64,000 bases of DNA from Henriciella sp. (GTDB taxonomy: Bacteria; Pseudomonadota; Alphaproteobacteria; Caulobacterales; Hyphomonadaceae). The DNA is taken from the NCBI GenBank assembly GCA_021776655.1, contig JAJFFK010000012.1:1-64000 (forward strand), written 5' to 3'. The position numbers were made by a program, and so were the translations under genes. Below, in pieces: positions 10,238-20,279 of the stretch (positions are counted from its first letter, which is position 1; the number at the start of each line of letters is the position of its first letter). The notes below the pieces were generated by a model. That model was not told where the DNA came from, did no database searches, and saw only the letters and a program-made list of their open reading frames with translations.

Positions 10238-12043
10238 ATGACACCACGTGATAAAATCCGGAATTTTTCCATCGTTGCCCATATTGATCATGGCAAGTCG
10301 ACGCTGGCCGATCGTCTGATCCAGCAGACCGGTACGCTGACCGAGCGGGAAATGTCTGAGCAAGTGCTCGACTCGATGGATATCGAAAAAGAGCGCGGCA
10401 TCACGATCAAGGCTCAAACGGTGCGGCTCGACTATACGGCGCGTGACGGCGAGACCTATGCCCTCAACCTGATGGACACGCCCGGACACGTTGATTTTTC
10501 CTACGAGGTCAGCCGCTGCCTTGCGGCCTGTGAGGGCTCGCTGCTGGTGGTTGATGCCTCCCAAGGTGTCGAGGCTCAGACCCTTGCCAATGTCTATCAG
10601 GCGCTGGAGCAGGACCACGAAATCGTGCCTGTTCTCAACAAGATCGACTTGCCAGCTGCCGATGTCCCCGCCGTCAAAGCGCAGATCGAGGAGGTGATCG
10701 GGCTGGACGCTTCGGACGCGGTGGAAATCTCGGCCAAGACCGGGCTTGGTATCGAAGATGTGCTCGAAGCCATCGTCACGCGCTTGCCTGCCCCGCCGAC
10801 AGGTGAGATCGACAAGCCGCTCAAAGCCTCATTGGTCGATGCCTATTACGATGCCTATCTCGGCGTGGTTGTCATCGTGCGGGTATTTGACGGCGTGCTG
10901 CGCCGAAAAAAGAAGATCACGATGATGAAAACCGGCGCAACTTATGTGCTCGACAAAGTTGGCACATTCCGGCCCAAGCCAACCGATACAGATGAGCTTG
11001 GGCCCGGCGAAGTTGGCTTTTTCGTCGCTTCGATCAAGGAAGTGTCTGACTGCTCAATCGGCGACACAATCACTGATACAGACAACCCTGCGGCAGAGGC
11101 GTTGCCCGGCTATAAGGAAGTCCAGCCGGTGGTTTTCTGTGGCCTGTTTCCGATGGATGCGGGCGATTTTGACGATCTGCGCGCCGCGATGAGCAAGCTA
11201 CGCCTCAACGATGCCAGCTTCACCTGGGAAATGGAAACCAGCGCCGCGCTCGGCATGGGCTTTCGCTGCGGCTTCCTCGGTCTGTTACACCTTGAGATCA
11301 TACAAGAACGTCTTAGCCGTGAGTTTGACCTTGACCTGATCGCAACCGCGCCGAGCGTGGTTTACGAGATGACCATGACGAATGGGACTGAAATAGAGCT
11401 GCATAACCCGGCTGACATGCCGGATGTTGTGAAAATTGTCGAAGTGCGTGAGCCGTGGATTGCCGCGACGATTTACACGCCGGACGCGTATCTCGGCTCG
11501 ATCCTGAAATTATGTCAGGACCGGCGAGGTATTCAAACCGAATTGTCTTATGTTGGGGATCGCGCGCTGGTGCAGTACGAATTGCCGTTGAATGAGGTGG
11601 TGTTTGACTTCTATGATCGTCTGAAATCGATCTCACGTGGCTATGCCAGTTTTGATTATGAGATTATCGGTCACCGCGCCGAGGATCTGGTCAAGATGAA
11701 CATTCTGGTCAATGACGAGCCGGTGGATGCGCTTGCCATGCTGGTCCACCGCGGTCGGGCTGAAAACAGGGGGCGGCAAATGTGCGAGCGTCTGAAAGAC
11801 CTGATCCCGCGTCAGATGTTCAAAATTCCGATCCAGGCGGCCATCGGCGGCCGGATCATTGCGCGTGAGACGATCTCGGCGCTGCGCAAGGATGTCACGG
11901 CGAAATGCTATGGCGGCGACGCGACGCGCAAGAAAAAGCTGCTGGAAAAGCAGAAAAAAGGCAAGCTGCGCATGCGCCAGTTCGGCAAGGTTGAGATTCC
12001 GCAGGAAGCCTTCGTCGCGGCCCTGCGCATGGATGACAGTTAA
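10238..12043 (+). CDS. lepA: Elongation factor 4 (LepA)
   Basis: A translational GTPase that acts on the ribosome in back-translocation and ribosome biogenesis. The G1 motif [10 protein letters not shown]3 DTPGHVDF and G4 NKID are all visible, and the C-terminal LepA-specific domain ends in the basic [18 protein letters not shown] region. At 601 residues it has normal length. An ATG at 10229 would add three residues; 10238 gives the usual N-terminus. Neither has a clear ribosome binding site. Its stop overlaps the convergent gene at 12040 by 4 bases. Confidence 0.96.
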   Translation: MTPRDKIRNFSIVAHIDHGKSTLADRLIQQTGTLTEREMSEQVLDSMDIEKERGITIKAQTVRLDYTARDGETYALNLMDTPGHVDFSYEVSRCLAACEGSLLVVDASQGVEAQTLANVYQALEQDHEIVPVLNKIDLPAADVPAVKAQIEEVIGLDASDAVEISAKTGLGIEDVLEAIVTRLPAPPTGEIDKPLKASLVDAYYDAYLGVVVIVRVFDGVLRRKKKITMMKTGATYVLDKVGTFRPKPTDTDELGPGEVGFFVASIKEVSDCSIGDTITDTDNPAAEALPGYKEVQPVVFCGLFPMDAGDFDDLRAAMSKLRLNDASFTWEMETSAALGMGFRCGFLGLLHLEIIQERLSREFDLDLIATAPSVVYEMTMTNGTEIELHNPADMPDVVKIVEVREPWIAATIYTPDAYLGSILKLCQDRRGIQTELSYVGDRALVQYELPLNEVVFDFYDRLKSISRGYASFDYEIIGHRAEDLVKMNILVNDEPVDALAMLVHRGRAENRGRQMCERLKDLIPRQMFKIPIQAAIGGRIIARETISALRKDVTAKCYGGDATRKKKLLEKQKKGKLRMRQFGKVEIPQEAFVAALRMDDS

Positions 12044-13650
12044 GGCGCGTCGCTGGCCTCACTGTGCCAGAAGCGACTGGCTTCAAGTGCCAATCCGATC
12101 GCAATGTCTTCCGCATCAATTGAACGTAATACGGATGCGAGCGCGGCAATGTCAGCGCTGCTCAAGGTCTCTGGCTCGCCTCTGGTTTCGGCCAGTACCA
12201 GTAAGGCGGCCTCGCCAATGGCCCCCGATTGAACGGCGGCTTCCAATCCGAGGCGGCGATACGGCGTCAGCTCGCTATGATCGCTATTGTGCGCCTGTAG
12301 AACGCTGCGGGCATCGGGGCCGAGTGAGTAACCAAGTCCGGCGGACATTGCCAGAAGGTCAGCGGCGCGCTTGCTTTGGGCTTCAGTCATGGCGACCCCA
12401 ACAAGAGCGTTCTGGATCGCCTGGTGCGATCCCTCGCCGATATCCGCACCGAGCCAGAGGGCAAGTATTTTGAGGCTGGTGACTTCAAACGGGTCATCCT
12501 CGCCGTCAACTTCACGCGCGCGTAACCATGTCAAAGCCAGATCTGGATCGCCAATTGCGAGCGCCGCTTTTGCGAACAATACAGCGTGAGCTACACTTTC
12601 AGGTGTGGTGGCCAGGCGCTTAATATCTGGGGCAAACAGTCTCGCGGTGGCCGAAAAGCGGGCCAAATTGTTCTGCGATGATAGGGTTAGGGCCTGTGTG
12701 AGGTTTTCCAATTGCGCGTCAGTCAGCGCGATTGGGTCATCAAGTGTCTGCAGGGCGAGTTCGATTTCATTGGCGACAATATAGTCAGGATCGTTGAGGT
12801 CTTCGGACAGAATTTGGCGATAAGCCTTGCCGGATATCTGCTGATCTTCGCTGGCGATTTGCGCAAATTCCTGGCGCAGGAATTTAGGCAATCGTGGGTG
12901 AGAGACAGCTGCGGCGGCGAGGGACGGTTTCGCCGCTGCGGTCGTGGCCGTTTCGATGGGCAGGGCTGCATGCAAGGAGAGGGCTATATTCAGGCCCGAA
13001 TCGAAGCGCGCTTGTGGCGGTGTGGCCAGGTCGCCAGACGCCGCAAACACGGCCTCAACGAACCATGGATCATCCAGGCCCTGAGCGGTGGCGAATTCCA
13101 CTGCCAGCTCGGCGCCGGAATAGTTCTCACGCAGGACCGCGCACACTGCGCGCAATTTCAGCCAATAGTCACCGGTCGCATTCAGCGCCGTCATCTGGCC
13201 ACAGGCGGTCGCTTCATTGCCGCTCGCCAGATCGAGATCGATGAGGATTGCGTCTGCTTCGAGCGCTGCCCCAGCGTCACCAAGATGCGGTGCCAGGGCG
13301 GCGGCGGCGTCTGCTTCGCCGAGCGCGATCATCAAACGGGCACGCTCTAGCAACAGGTCGGCACTAAGATCCCCTTCAGGGCGGCGTGCCGGGGACAGGA
13401 TAACCCGCCTGAGCAAGCTTCGCTCAGTGCGCGTCATCGCAGTTGGCTCAAGTGCCTGCATCAGGTTGAGCAGATTGGCATTGTCCGACCCCAGCCATAG
13501 CGACGCTGGGAATTCTGGTTCTGCATCGGTCAGATAGCCGGTTCCCCAGGCATCCATGTCCCCCATGCTTTCGCTGTCAATCTGTGCGATTGCGGCCAGA
13601 TTGGAGCATAGCAGGCTAGCGGCGCCAATTACGAATGCCCTAAAAAACAT
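12040..13650 (-). CDS. Secreted alpha-helical protein, unknown function
   Basis: A 536-residue protein with an N-terminal signal peptide ([22 protein letters not shown], cleaved near AQ-ID). The rest is Ala/Leu/Glu-rich and almost entirely helical, in a pattern that suggests TPR- or HEAT-like repeats, but no repeat unit could be aligned. I do not recognise the family; similar secreted helical proteins stand divergently next to aroK in related genomes. The start at 13650 is chosen because it opens the signal peptide and overlaps the stop of the small gene at 13640-13774. That suggests co-translation with that small membrane protein. Confidence 0.75.
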   Translation of the reverse strand: MFFRAFVIGAASLLCSNLAAIAQIDSESMGDMDAWGTGYLTDAEPEFPASLWLGSDNANLLNLMQALEPTAMTRTERSLLRRVILSPARRPEGDLSADLLLERARLMIALGEADAAAALAPHLGDAGAALEADAILIDLDLASGNEATACGQMTALNATGDYWLKLRAVCAVLRENYSGAELAVEFATAQGLDDPWFVEAVFAASGDLATPPQARFDSGLNIALSLHAALPIETATTAAAKPSLAAAAVSHPRLPKFLRQEFAQIASEDQQISGKAYRQILSEDLNDPDYIVANEIELALQTLDDPIALTDAQLENLTQALTLSSQNNLARFSATARLFAPDIKRLATTPESVAHAVLFAKAALAIGDPDLALTWLRAREVDGEDDPFEVTSLKILALWLGADIGEGSHQAIQNALVGVAMTEAQSKRAADLLAMSAGLGYSLGPDARSVLQAHNSDHSELTPYRRLGLEAAVQSGAIGEAALLVLAETRGEPETLSSADIAALASVLRSIDAEDIAIGLALEASRFWHSEASDAP

Positions 13651-13774
13651 GCTCGATCTCCACTCGGACGTCGCCCTCGCTGGGTTTTTGTTTGTCGAGT
13701 GAGTTGCCAAGCCACCACAAAACTCCAAGGATGATGGCTGAAAGGACTGCTAGAATGATGAGCCATTTGCGCAT
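13640..13774 (-). CDS. Small membrane protein, 44 residues
   Basis: A 44-residue frame that starts at ATG 13774. It has one hydrophobic segment (WLIILAVLSAIILGVLWWLG, residues 4-23) and a short polar tail that ends in VRVEIEHVF. Its TAG stop overlaps the ATG of the secreted protein downstream, in the string ATGTTTTTTAG, so the pair is probably coupled. The start lies 94 bases from aroK and is divergent to it. I infer a conserved inner-membrane partner of the 12040 protein; no function is known to me. Confidence 0.65.
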   Translation of the reverse strand: MRKWLIILAVLSAIILGVLWWLGNSLDKQKPSEGDVRVEIEHVF

Positions 13775-13867
13775 GATTAATGTCTTTCACATGAACTATG
13801 ATGAGGCTCCAACATTGCCGGAACCGCTCTGTCTGTATAGGACAGGATTTACAGGCCCGAAAAGACC

Positions 13868-14449
13868 ATGACTGAAGAACGAAGTTCTACGCTTAAATCC
13901 GACAATAATGAGGCACCCTGGGCCACCCGCACGATTGCGCTGGTTGGCTTGATGGGCGCTGGCAAATCGACGGTTGGGCGACGGTTAGCTGAGGCATTGC
14001 AGCGGCCTTTCTACGACAGTGACGATGAAATTGAGAAAGCGGCTGGCCTGTCAGTCGCCGATATATTTACAATTCATGGCGAACAGGAGTTTCGCCGAGG
14101 GGAGCGCCGTGTACTTGAGCGGCTCCTGGCTGGACCACCACATGTTTTGGCAACAGGTGGCGGGGCGTATCTGAACGAAGAAACGCGCGCCATGATGCAC
14201 AGCCATGCTGTGACGATCTGGTTGAACGCGGATCTGGACACTTTGTGGAAACGCGTATCGAAACGATCTCACCGACCTTTGCTTCACGCGGATAACCCGA
14301 AAGAGATATTGTCGGATTTGTTTAATCAAAGAAAACCGGTTTACGAAAAAGCTGATTTGATCGTGGCGAGTGTGGAAGGTCCACATGGCCAAACGGTAAC
14401 AGCCATTCTCAAAGCACTGGAAACCTGGTCCCCACACACCGATGCCTGA
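13868..14449 (+). CDS. aroK: Shikimate kinase
   Basis: Phosphorylates shikimate to shikimate-3-phosphate in the pathway to chorismate and aromatic amino acids. The Walker A loop GLMGAGKST is near residues 27-35. The shikimate-binding residues follow in [11 protein letters not shown] and the GGGAYL motif. The C-terminal lid arginine lies in RSHRPLL. An N-terminal extension of about 20 polar residues precedes the kinase fold. The stop overlaps aroB by 8 bases, the usual alphaproteobacterial aroK-aroB pair. Confidence 0.95.
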   Translation: MTEERSSTLKSDNNEAPWATRTIALVGLMGAGKSTVGRRLAEALQRPFYDSDDEIEKAAGLSVADIFTIHGEQEFRRGERRVLERLLAGPPHVLATGGGAYLNEETRAMMHSHAVTIWLNADLDTLWKRVSKRSHRPLLHADNPKEILSDLFNQRKPVYEKADLIVASVEGPHGQTVTAILKALETWSPHTDA

Positions 14450-15569
14450 TCCAGCTGATCCTACAATTGTCCGCGTTGAGCTTGATACGCGCAGCTATGA
14501 CATCGTCATTGGCGATAATCTTCTGTCTGGAATTGCGGGCCGCCTGAAGCAAATCGGCGTGCGTGACCGGGTCTTCGTGTTGTCCGATGAGACCGTCTGG
14601 AGGTTGCACGGCGGCGCGCTGGAAGCTGGGCTATTGGCGGGCGGTATTCGTGCGCATGTGATCCAGGTTCCGTCTGGCGAGCAGGCCAAGAGCTGGACCC
14701 AACTTGGAGCTGTTCTCGGCCAATTGCTGGATGAAGGCGCGGCGCGCGATGATACTCTGCTGGCGTTCGGTGGCGGCGTGGTCGGCGATCTAGCCGGTCT
14801 GGCCGCCGCCCTGATGAAGCGCGGCATGGCGCTGGTACAGGTGCCGACGACAGTGTTGGCGCAGGTCGATAGCTCTGTTGGCGGCAAGACAGCTGTCAAT
14901 ACTGCGCATGGCAAGAACCTGATCGGGGCATTCTATCAACCGAAACTGGTTCTGGCCGATACAGCCTTGTTGCAGACATTGCCGGCGCGCGAATGCCGGG
15001 CTGGATATGCCGAGATCATCAAGTACGGCTTCATCAATGATCCTGAATTTCTCGACTGGCTCTCGGTCAATGGATCGGCGGTGCTGCAGCAGACGCCTGC
15101 GGCATTGGCTTATGCTGTGGCGGTGTCGTGCCGGGCAAAAGCGCAGATCGTTGCACAGGACGAGCGCGAAGGTGGCGTGCGGGCCTTGCTCAACTTCGGA
15201 CATACGTTCGGGCATACACTCGAAGCGGCGACCGGATATGGGGATCGTTTGCTGCATGGTGAAGCTGTTGCGACCGGTATGGCGCTGGCGCTGCGATATT
15301 CTGCCCGGCTCGGTCTGATATCGCTTCAGGACGCCGAGAAAGGGTGTCAGATGATCGCCGCGAGTGGTCTTCAGTCGAATATTGCGGACTTGCCTTGTGG
15401 GCCTTATGTGGCAGGAGACCTCGCAAAAGCGATGACGCAGGACAAGAAAGCGCGCCAACAAAAAGTCCCACTCATCTTGGCCAAGGGACTGGGCCAGAGT
15501 TTTATTTATCCGGACGCTGATCTTGATGATGTGGCGGTCTTTTTAGAGCAGGAGTTGAACAAAAGCTGA
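14442..15569 (+). CDS. aroB: 3-dehydroquinate synthase
   Basis: Converts DAHP to 3-dehydroquinate, the second step of the shikimate pathway, with NAD and a divalent metal. The glycine-rich NAD-binding run [17 protein letters not shown] is followed by the [19 protein letters not shown] motif and the metal-binding histidines in [10 protein letters not shown]. The 375-residue length is standard. It overlaps aroK at its start, and its TGA shares a base with the ATG of the next gene. Confidence 0.96.
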   Translation: MPDPADPTIVRVELDTRSYDIVIGDNLLSGIAGRLKQIGVRDRVFVLSDETVWRLHGGALEAGLLAGGIRAHVIQVPSGEQAKSWTQLGAVLGQLLDEGAARDDTLLAFGGGVVGDLAGLAAALMKRGMALVQVPTTVLAQVDSSVGGKTAVNTAHGKNLIGAFYQPKLVLADTALLQTLPARECRAGYAEIIKYGFINDPEFLDWLSVNGSAVLQQTPAALAYAVAVSCRAKAQIVAQDEREGGVRALLNFGHTFGHTLEAATGYGDRLLHGEAVATGMALALRYSARLGLISLQDAEKGCQMIAASGLQSNIADLPCGPYVAGDLAKAMTQDKKARQQKVPLILAKGLGQSFIYPDADLDDVAVFLEQELNKS

Positions 15570-16831
15570 TGATTATCGGCACTTTTATCGCTATTATTGT
15601 CTTACTGGCTTTGTCAGGGTTCTTTTCAGGATCTGAAACAGCGCTCACCGCTGCCAGCCGCGCGCGGATGTATCAGCTTGAAAAAGACGGTGACAAGCGT
15701 GCGCGCCGGGTCAACCGATTGATTGCCGACCGAGAGCGCCTGATCGGGTCAATCCTGCTCGGCAACAATCTGGTCAATATTCTGGCCTCAGCGCTGGCGA
15801 CAAACCTTTTCATCAACCTCGTGCCGGGGACAGGCGGGGTGGCATTGGCCACGGCGTCGATGACGGTCCTGGTTCTGGTCTTTGCCGAGGTTTTGCCGAA
15901 AACATACGCGATCACGCGGCCTGATAATATGGCGATGGCGGTGTCTGGTCCCGTCGCATGGTTCGTGGCCTCGGTGAGTTGGATCGTTAGCGCGATCCAG
16001 GCGGTGGTGAATGTGACTCTACGAGTGCTCGGCGTGCGTGCGCCAGATGATGTTACCCCTGAAGAGGATATTCGCGGAACGATCGATCTTTATCATTCTG
16101 AAGATGAGCTTGATACAGAATACCGGCACCGATTGGTTGGCGCCCTTGATCTGAAAGACATGACAGTCGAAGAGGTCATGATCCACCGCAAGAACATCAT
16201 TATTCTCGACGCGACTGCGCCCGCTGGTGAAATCATCCAACAAGCCCTGGCCAGCCCGCACTCAAGACTGCCTTTATATCGCGGCGATCAGGAAGAGATT
16301 GTTGGCATCCTGCATGTCAAGGACCTGCTGCGCGCGGTGGTTGATCATGACGGCGAGACGGATGAGATGGACATTTTGGGCATTTGCCGCGACCCGTGGT
16401 TTGTCCCGGAAACCACACGCGTCGAGGACCAGCTTGATCGGTTCCTGAAAGAGCGCATTCATTTTTCGCTGGTTGTCGATGAGTACGGCACGTTGCAGGG
16501 CTTGGTTACACTTGAAGATATTCTCGAAGAGATTGTCGGCGATATTCGCGACGAGCATGATGTTGTGGTGCAGGGCGTGCGGCCCCAGGATGATGGCTCG
16601 GTCAATATTGAAGGCTGGGTTACGATCCGCGATCTTAATCGCGTCACCGGCTGGAACCTGCCGGACGAAGAAGCGGTGACAATCGCGGGTCTGGTCATCC
16701 ATGAAGCTCAAACTATTCCTGAGCCGGGTCAGCGGTTTGCTTTTCATGGCTACCGGTTTGAAATTCAACGCAAGACCCGCAATCAGATCATGGGGCTGAA
16801 CGTGATGCCTATTCCAGAAGATAAAGACTGA
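15569..16831 (+). CDS. CNNM/CBS-domain transporter (CorB/HlyC family)
   Basis: A membrane protein of 420 residues. The N-terminal DUF21/CNNM domain holds about four hydrophobic segments, with the family strings GFFSGSETALTAASRARM and LLGNNLVNILAS. A CBS pair and a CorC_HlyC domain follow. Members are implicated in magnesium or cobalt export. The aroK-aroB-CNNM order is frequent in alphaproteobacteria. Unlike the CBS protein at 3347 this one has its own membrane domain. Its ATG overlaps the aroB stop by one base. Confidence 0.9.
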   Translation: MIIGTFIAIIVLLALSGFFSGSETALTAASRARMYQLEKDGDKRARRVNRLIADRERLIGSILLGNNLVNILASALATNLFINLVPGTGGVALATASMTVLVLVFAEVLPKTYAITRPDNMAMAVSGPVAWFVASVSWIVSAIQAVVNVTLRVLGVRAPDDVTPEEDIRGTIDLYHSEDELDTEYRHRLVGALDLKDMTVEEVMIHRKNIIILDATAPAGEIIQQALASPHSRLPLYRGDQEEIVGILHVKDLLRAVVDHDGETDEMDILGICRDPWFVPETTRVEDQLDRFLKERIHFSLVVDEYGTLQGLVTLEDILEEIVGDIRDEHDVVVQGVRPQDDGSVNIEGWVTIRDLNRVTGWNLPDEEAVTIAGLVIHEAQTIPEPGQRFAFHGYRFEIQRKTRNQIMGLNVMPIPEDKD

Positions 16832-16922
16832 CCGCGCGCGCGCCCTAAATGTCAAATACTTGCCTTGTTAGCGCCCTAAAGGCGGCGTCTCTTCAGGCAA
16901 AGTTCTGTGAGGGAGAGATCAA

Positions 16923-18326
16923 ATGCAGGTTAGAGTGAAGCCATGGATTGCCGGGCTTGCGGCGGTCGGTATTGTTGCCGCTTGTACGACGTCAGATAGC
17001 GCGACCGGTGATGTCGAAATTATTGATGCGGTTGACCCGGCGCCATCCTCTGAACCATTACCGTCGCCACCGCCGCCGCCAGAAGTTGCAAGCGAAGAGG
17101 CGGTGGGTTCGGTTGTGGTCTCAGGTAAGCGCGCTTCTGGAGCCGCTTCGACGGATGTTTTGAGTGACAGTGGGATTATCAGGCCTGAACCGCCACGCGA
17201 TCAACCTGAGCCGCAGGCCGGTATGCTGACGGCAGGTGATTATGATGATGTCCTGAACCCGGACCTCTACAAAGCCTATATTGATCGGATGCTGCAAGGC
17301 CAGCTGAGTGGCCGCGATCTACCGTTCATTGATGCTGATCAGAGGATTGCAATCAAAGTGGTCGACCGCCTTGGCAAGCCTGTACCGCTGGCCAGAATTT
17401 CGCTGACCACAGCGGACGGAGCACCGATGTTTCCATTGCGTACCAGCGCCGATGGCATGGCCTATATCTATCCCAACTATGACGCCCTTGAGGCCGGCAT
17501 GGTGGTCAGTGTCGCGGGTGATGGTGGCCAAGCGCTGAGCCAACCCCTGGCTGAGGACATGCTGAAAAATGGTGGTGAGCTCGCTTTCGACCTTAGCGGG
17601 GACGCTATGCCAGCCCAGAAGCTGGACTTGTTGCTAACCGTCGACGCGACCGGATCGATGGGCGATGAAATGCGATATTTACAGGTTGAATTGATCGGCA
17701 TTCTTGACCGTGTCAAAGAGGCCAACCCGGCCTTGGATATTCGCGTGGGCTTTGTTCTCTATCGCGACAAAGGGGACGCTTATGTGGTCAAGCAGGAAGC
17801 TTTCACCGGAGATTTGGAGGCGTTCAAAAATGTCTTTTCCGAGCAGTCAGCAGATGGCGGCGGGGATTTCCCCGAAGCTATGCATGCCGCACTGGAGGCC
17901 GGGCTTGGCTTTGACTGGCGCGATGATGCCGTGAAAGTGAACCTTCTGGTCGCTGATGCTCCGCCGCATGACAGCGATATATCCGCGACTTGGGACAGCG
18001 CGCTGATTTCACGCTCACGCGGTATCCATGTTGTGCCGCTGGCCGCTAGCGGGGTCGACAAGACGGCCGAGTTTTTGATGCGCGCCATGGCGCAGATGAC
18101 GGGCGGGCGATATCTGTTCCTGACCAATGATAGCGGAATTGGTAACCCGCATGCCGAGCCAACAGTTGATTGCTATGTCGTGACACGGCTTGATGGCCTG
18201 GTGCAACGGGTTCTGGACAGCCTTGTAACCGGGGTCCGGGTCGAACCGGACGGCGACGATGTGATCCGCACAGTCGGCAATTATCGGCTTGGTATGTGTC
18301 AGTTGGAGGATCAGCAATCGGGCTAG
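16923..18326 (+). CDS. VWA-domain lipoprotein
   Basis: A 467-residue envelope protein. A lipobox (IVAAC, cysteine at 21) follows the signal peptide, then a long Pro/Glu/Ser-rich linker (about residues 30-100). A von Willebrand factor A domain starts near residue 236, with the metal-ion (MIDAS) motif DATGSMGDE, where Thr replaces the usual Ser of DxSxS. SSPEEMH-like metal contacts continue into a second acidic loop (VADAPPHD). A middle domain (about 115-225) has a beta-rich carboxypeptidase-regulatory look. AGGGAG-like bases precede the start. The gene is monocistronic; the ligand is unknown. Confidence 0.8.
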   Translation: MQVRVKPWIAGLAAVGIVAACTTSDSATGDVEIIDAVDPAPSSEPLPSPPPPPEVASEEAVGSVVVSGKRASGAASTDVLSDSGIIRPEPPRDQPEPQAGMLTAGDYDDVLNPDLYKAYIDRMLQGQLSGRDLPFIDADQRIAIKVVDRLGKPVPLARISLTTADGAPMFPLRTSADGMAYIYPNYDALEAGMVVSVAGDGGQALSQPLAEDMLKNGGELAFDLSGDAMPAQKLDLLLTVDATGSMGDEMRYLQVELIGILDRVKEANPALDIRVGFVLYRDKGDAYVVKQEAFTGDLEAFKNVFSEQSADGGGDFPEAMHAALEAGLGFDWRDDAVKVNLLVADAPPHDSDISATWDSALISRSRGIHVVPLAASGVDKTAEFLMRAMAQMTGGRYLFLTNDSGIGNPHAEPTVDCYVVTRLDGLVQRVLDSLVTGVRVEPDGDDVIRTVGNYRLGMCQLEDQQSG

Positions 18327-18411
18327 GTCTTCACAAATTCGGACCGCTTGTTGATATTTCCAGCGACTTCAGGCAGCTTCAGCCGATCTGAGGACGATAG
18401 GGAGATAAAGA

Positions 18412-18753
18412 ATGAGCAAACGTGACGATTTGATCGCGAAATACGCTGACGCTCTGAAGGAAAAATGCGGTGTAAAAGCCGACATGGCTTTCCTGACCAA
18501 AGTGACCATTGGGTGTGGCCCCTCGATTTACAATCGCGATTCATCAACCGTTTCAGCGACCGATCCGAAAGAGCTGGACAGGGTCAAGAAGAATTTCCTG
18601 ATCAAGAAGCTAGGCCTGAAAGATGGTCCTAAGCTAGATGAAGGTATTAGCGCTGTGATGGATCAGTATGGTCGCTCGACCCGTGCGAAGTATCGCGCTG
18701 TGGTCTATTACCTGCTGGCTGTGCACTTCCGTAAGAAAAGCACTTATAATTAG
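18412..18753 (+). CDS. DUF2853 family protein
   Basis: A 113-residue, lysine-rich, cytosolic protein that matches the DUF2853 family along its whole length. The conserved strings are KVTIGCGPSIYN near residue 38 and KYRAVVYYLL near residue 98. The ribosome binding site GGGAG is 7-8 bases upstream. Function is unknown. It is followed by a rho-independent terminator and stands between the VWA lipoprotein and trmD. Confidence 0.82.
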   Translation: MSKRDDLIAKYADALKEKCGVKADMAFLTKVTIGCGPSIYNRDSSTVSATDPKELDRVKKNFLIKKLGLKDGPKLDEGISAVMDQYGRSTRAKYRAVVYYLLAVHFRKKSTYN

Positions 18754-18782
18754 GCTCGGGCCCTTTTCAAAAATAAAGTTTC

Positions 18783-18811
18783 AAGGGCGGTGCTGCGGCA
18801 TCGCCTTTTTT
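18783..18811 (+). terminator. Rho-independent terminator after the DUF2853 gene
   Basis: A 7-bp stem, GGCGGTG (786-792) with CATCGCC (799-805), one G-U pair, is followed by six T residues. It separates the DUF2853 gene from trmD. Confidence 0.75.
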
Positions 18812-18853
18812 CATGGATAGGCAGAGCGGAGGCGAGGCGTTAAGGCTGCGCGC

Positions 18854-19582
18854 ATGAGTTTTGCTGCATCTATCCTCACACTTTATCCTGAGGCGTTTCC
18901 CGGTCCGCTTGGCGTTTCTATTCTGGAGCGCGCACGCCGTGATGGGCTGTGGTCGCTGGAAACCATAGAGCTGCGTGAGTTTGGCCTTGGCAAGCATCGC
19001 CAAGTTGATGAAACCCCGGCTGGCGGCGGCGCTGGCCTGGTCTTGCGCCCGGATGTTGCGGCGGCTGCGATTGATAGTGTTGCGCACGGCGCTCGCCCGC
19101 TGATCTATCCGAGCCCGCGCGGTGTACCGTTTTCGCAAAACTTGGCGCAGGAATGGGCGGCAGGGCCGGGGCTGGTGATGTTTTGCGGGCGGTTTGAAGG
19201 GCTTGATGAGCGCGTGATTGAAGCGCGCGGCCTGCAGGAGGTCTCATTGGGCGATTTCGTGCTGGCTGGCGGCGAGGTTGCAGCCATGGCGATGCTGGAG
19301 GCAACGCTGCGTCTGATCCCCGGTGTCGCGGGCAATACGGCCTCGATTGAGGATGAAAGTTTTTCCACCGGATTGCTTGAATACCCACATTATACCCTGC
19401 CGCGTCAATGGGAAGGCCACGGAACGCCAGAGGTTCTGACCTCGGGCGATCACAAAAAGGTAGCTGAGTGGCGGAATCAGCAGAGCCAAGCATTGACAAA
19501 AGCGCGCCGTCCCGATTTATACGCCGCTTCCCCAGATGGGCCAGAAATGCGAGCGTCGGAGACGGACGATGAACATGATTGA
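18854..19582 (+). CDS. trmD: tRNA (guanine-N1)-methyltransferase TrmD
   Basis: Methylates G37 of tRNAs that have G36, using SAM and a trefoil-knot fold. The knot motifs [15 protein letters not shown] and [10 protein letters not shown] are clear, as is [12 protein letters not shown] in the C-terminal half. The length of 242 residues is normal. The stop overlaps the rplS start, so translation is coupled. In most bacteria trmD belongs to rpsP-rimM-trmD-rplS; here rpsP and rimM are not upstream. Confidence 0.96.
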   Translation: MSFAASILTLYPEAFPGPLGVSILERARRDGLWSLETIELREFGLGKHRQVDETPAGGGAGLVLRPDVAAAAIDSVAHGARPLIYPSPRGVPFSQNLAQEWAAGPGLVMFCGRFEGLDERVIEARGLQEVSLGDFVLAGGEVAAMAMLEATLRLIPGVAGNTASIEDESFSTGLLEYPHYTLPRQWEGHGTPEVLTSGDHKKVAEWRNQQSQALTKARRPDLYAASPDGPEMRASETDDEHD

Positions 19583-20114
19583 ACAGCTTGAAGCTGAAGA
19601 AGTGGCACGTGTCACAACCGGTAAGGATATTCCGGAATTTTCCCCTGGTGACACACTGACAGTCAATGTGCGCATCCGTGAGGGTGATCGTGAACGTGTC
19701 CAGCGTTATGAGGGCGTCTGTATTGCCCGTTCAGGCGGTGGTCTGAATGAGAGCTTCACAGTTCGCAAAATTTCTTTCGGTGAAGGTGTTGAGCGGGTTT
19801 TCCCGGTTGTCTCACCAATGCTCGAAAGCATTGAAGTCAAGCGTAAAGGCCGCGTTCGCCGCGCCAAGCTGTACTTCCTGCGTGATCGCCGGGGTAAATC
19901 AGCCCGTATCTCTGAGCGTACAACCGGACACGGTATTGAAGTCACAGAGATCACCACGACCAAGACAGAGCTTCGCCGTCAACGCGACGCTGCGAAAGTG
20001 TCTCGCCGCGAAGATGCTGCGACTGAGCGTAAAGCTGCCACCAAAGCGAAAGCTGCTGAAGCGACTGCCGCAGAAGCGGAAGCAAAAGCAGCTGAGAGCG
20101 GTGACGACGCATAG
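19569..20114 (+). CDS. rplS: 50S ribosomal protein L19 with extended tail
   Basis: L19 sits at the interface of the 30S and 50S subunits. The core (residues 1-120) has [20 protein letters not shown] and [25 protein letters not shown] strings. A tail of about 60 residues, rich in Ala, Lys and Glu, extends it to 181; such low-complexity tails occur in some alphaproteobacteria. The ATG at 19569 is chosen over an in-frame upstream start because it lies 7-8 bases after GGAG and gives the standard N-terminus. A strong terminator follows. Confidence 0.94.
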   Translation: MNMIEQLEAEEVARVTTGKDIPEFSPGDTLTVNVRIREGDRERVQRYEGVCIARSGGGLNESFTVRKISFGEGVERVFPVVSPMLESIEVKRKGRVRRAKLYFLRDRRGKSARISERTTGHGIEVTEITTTKTELRRQRDAAKVSRREDAATERKAATKAKAAEATAAEAEAKAAESGDDA

Positions 20115-20140
20115 TCGCGTACGCTTTAACGAGCTCATTC

Positions 20141-20173
20141 AAGCCCCGGTTCGCAAAGAACCGGGGCTTTTTT
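20141..20173 (+). terminator. Rho-independent terminator after rplS
   Basis: A perfect 12-bp stem, AAGCCCCGGTTC (20141-20152) with GAACCGGGGCTT (20158-20169), loop GCAAA, and a T tract. Confidence 0.92.
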
Positions 20174-20279
20174 GTATCTTTGGGTGGCCTCATTCCACTT
20201 TGCGGCGATTTGGCCCGGAGGAATGCTTGCGTCTTGCGCGTCCACGTGGTGATTACGGCTGAACGAGAGAAGAGTGACG

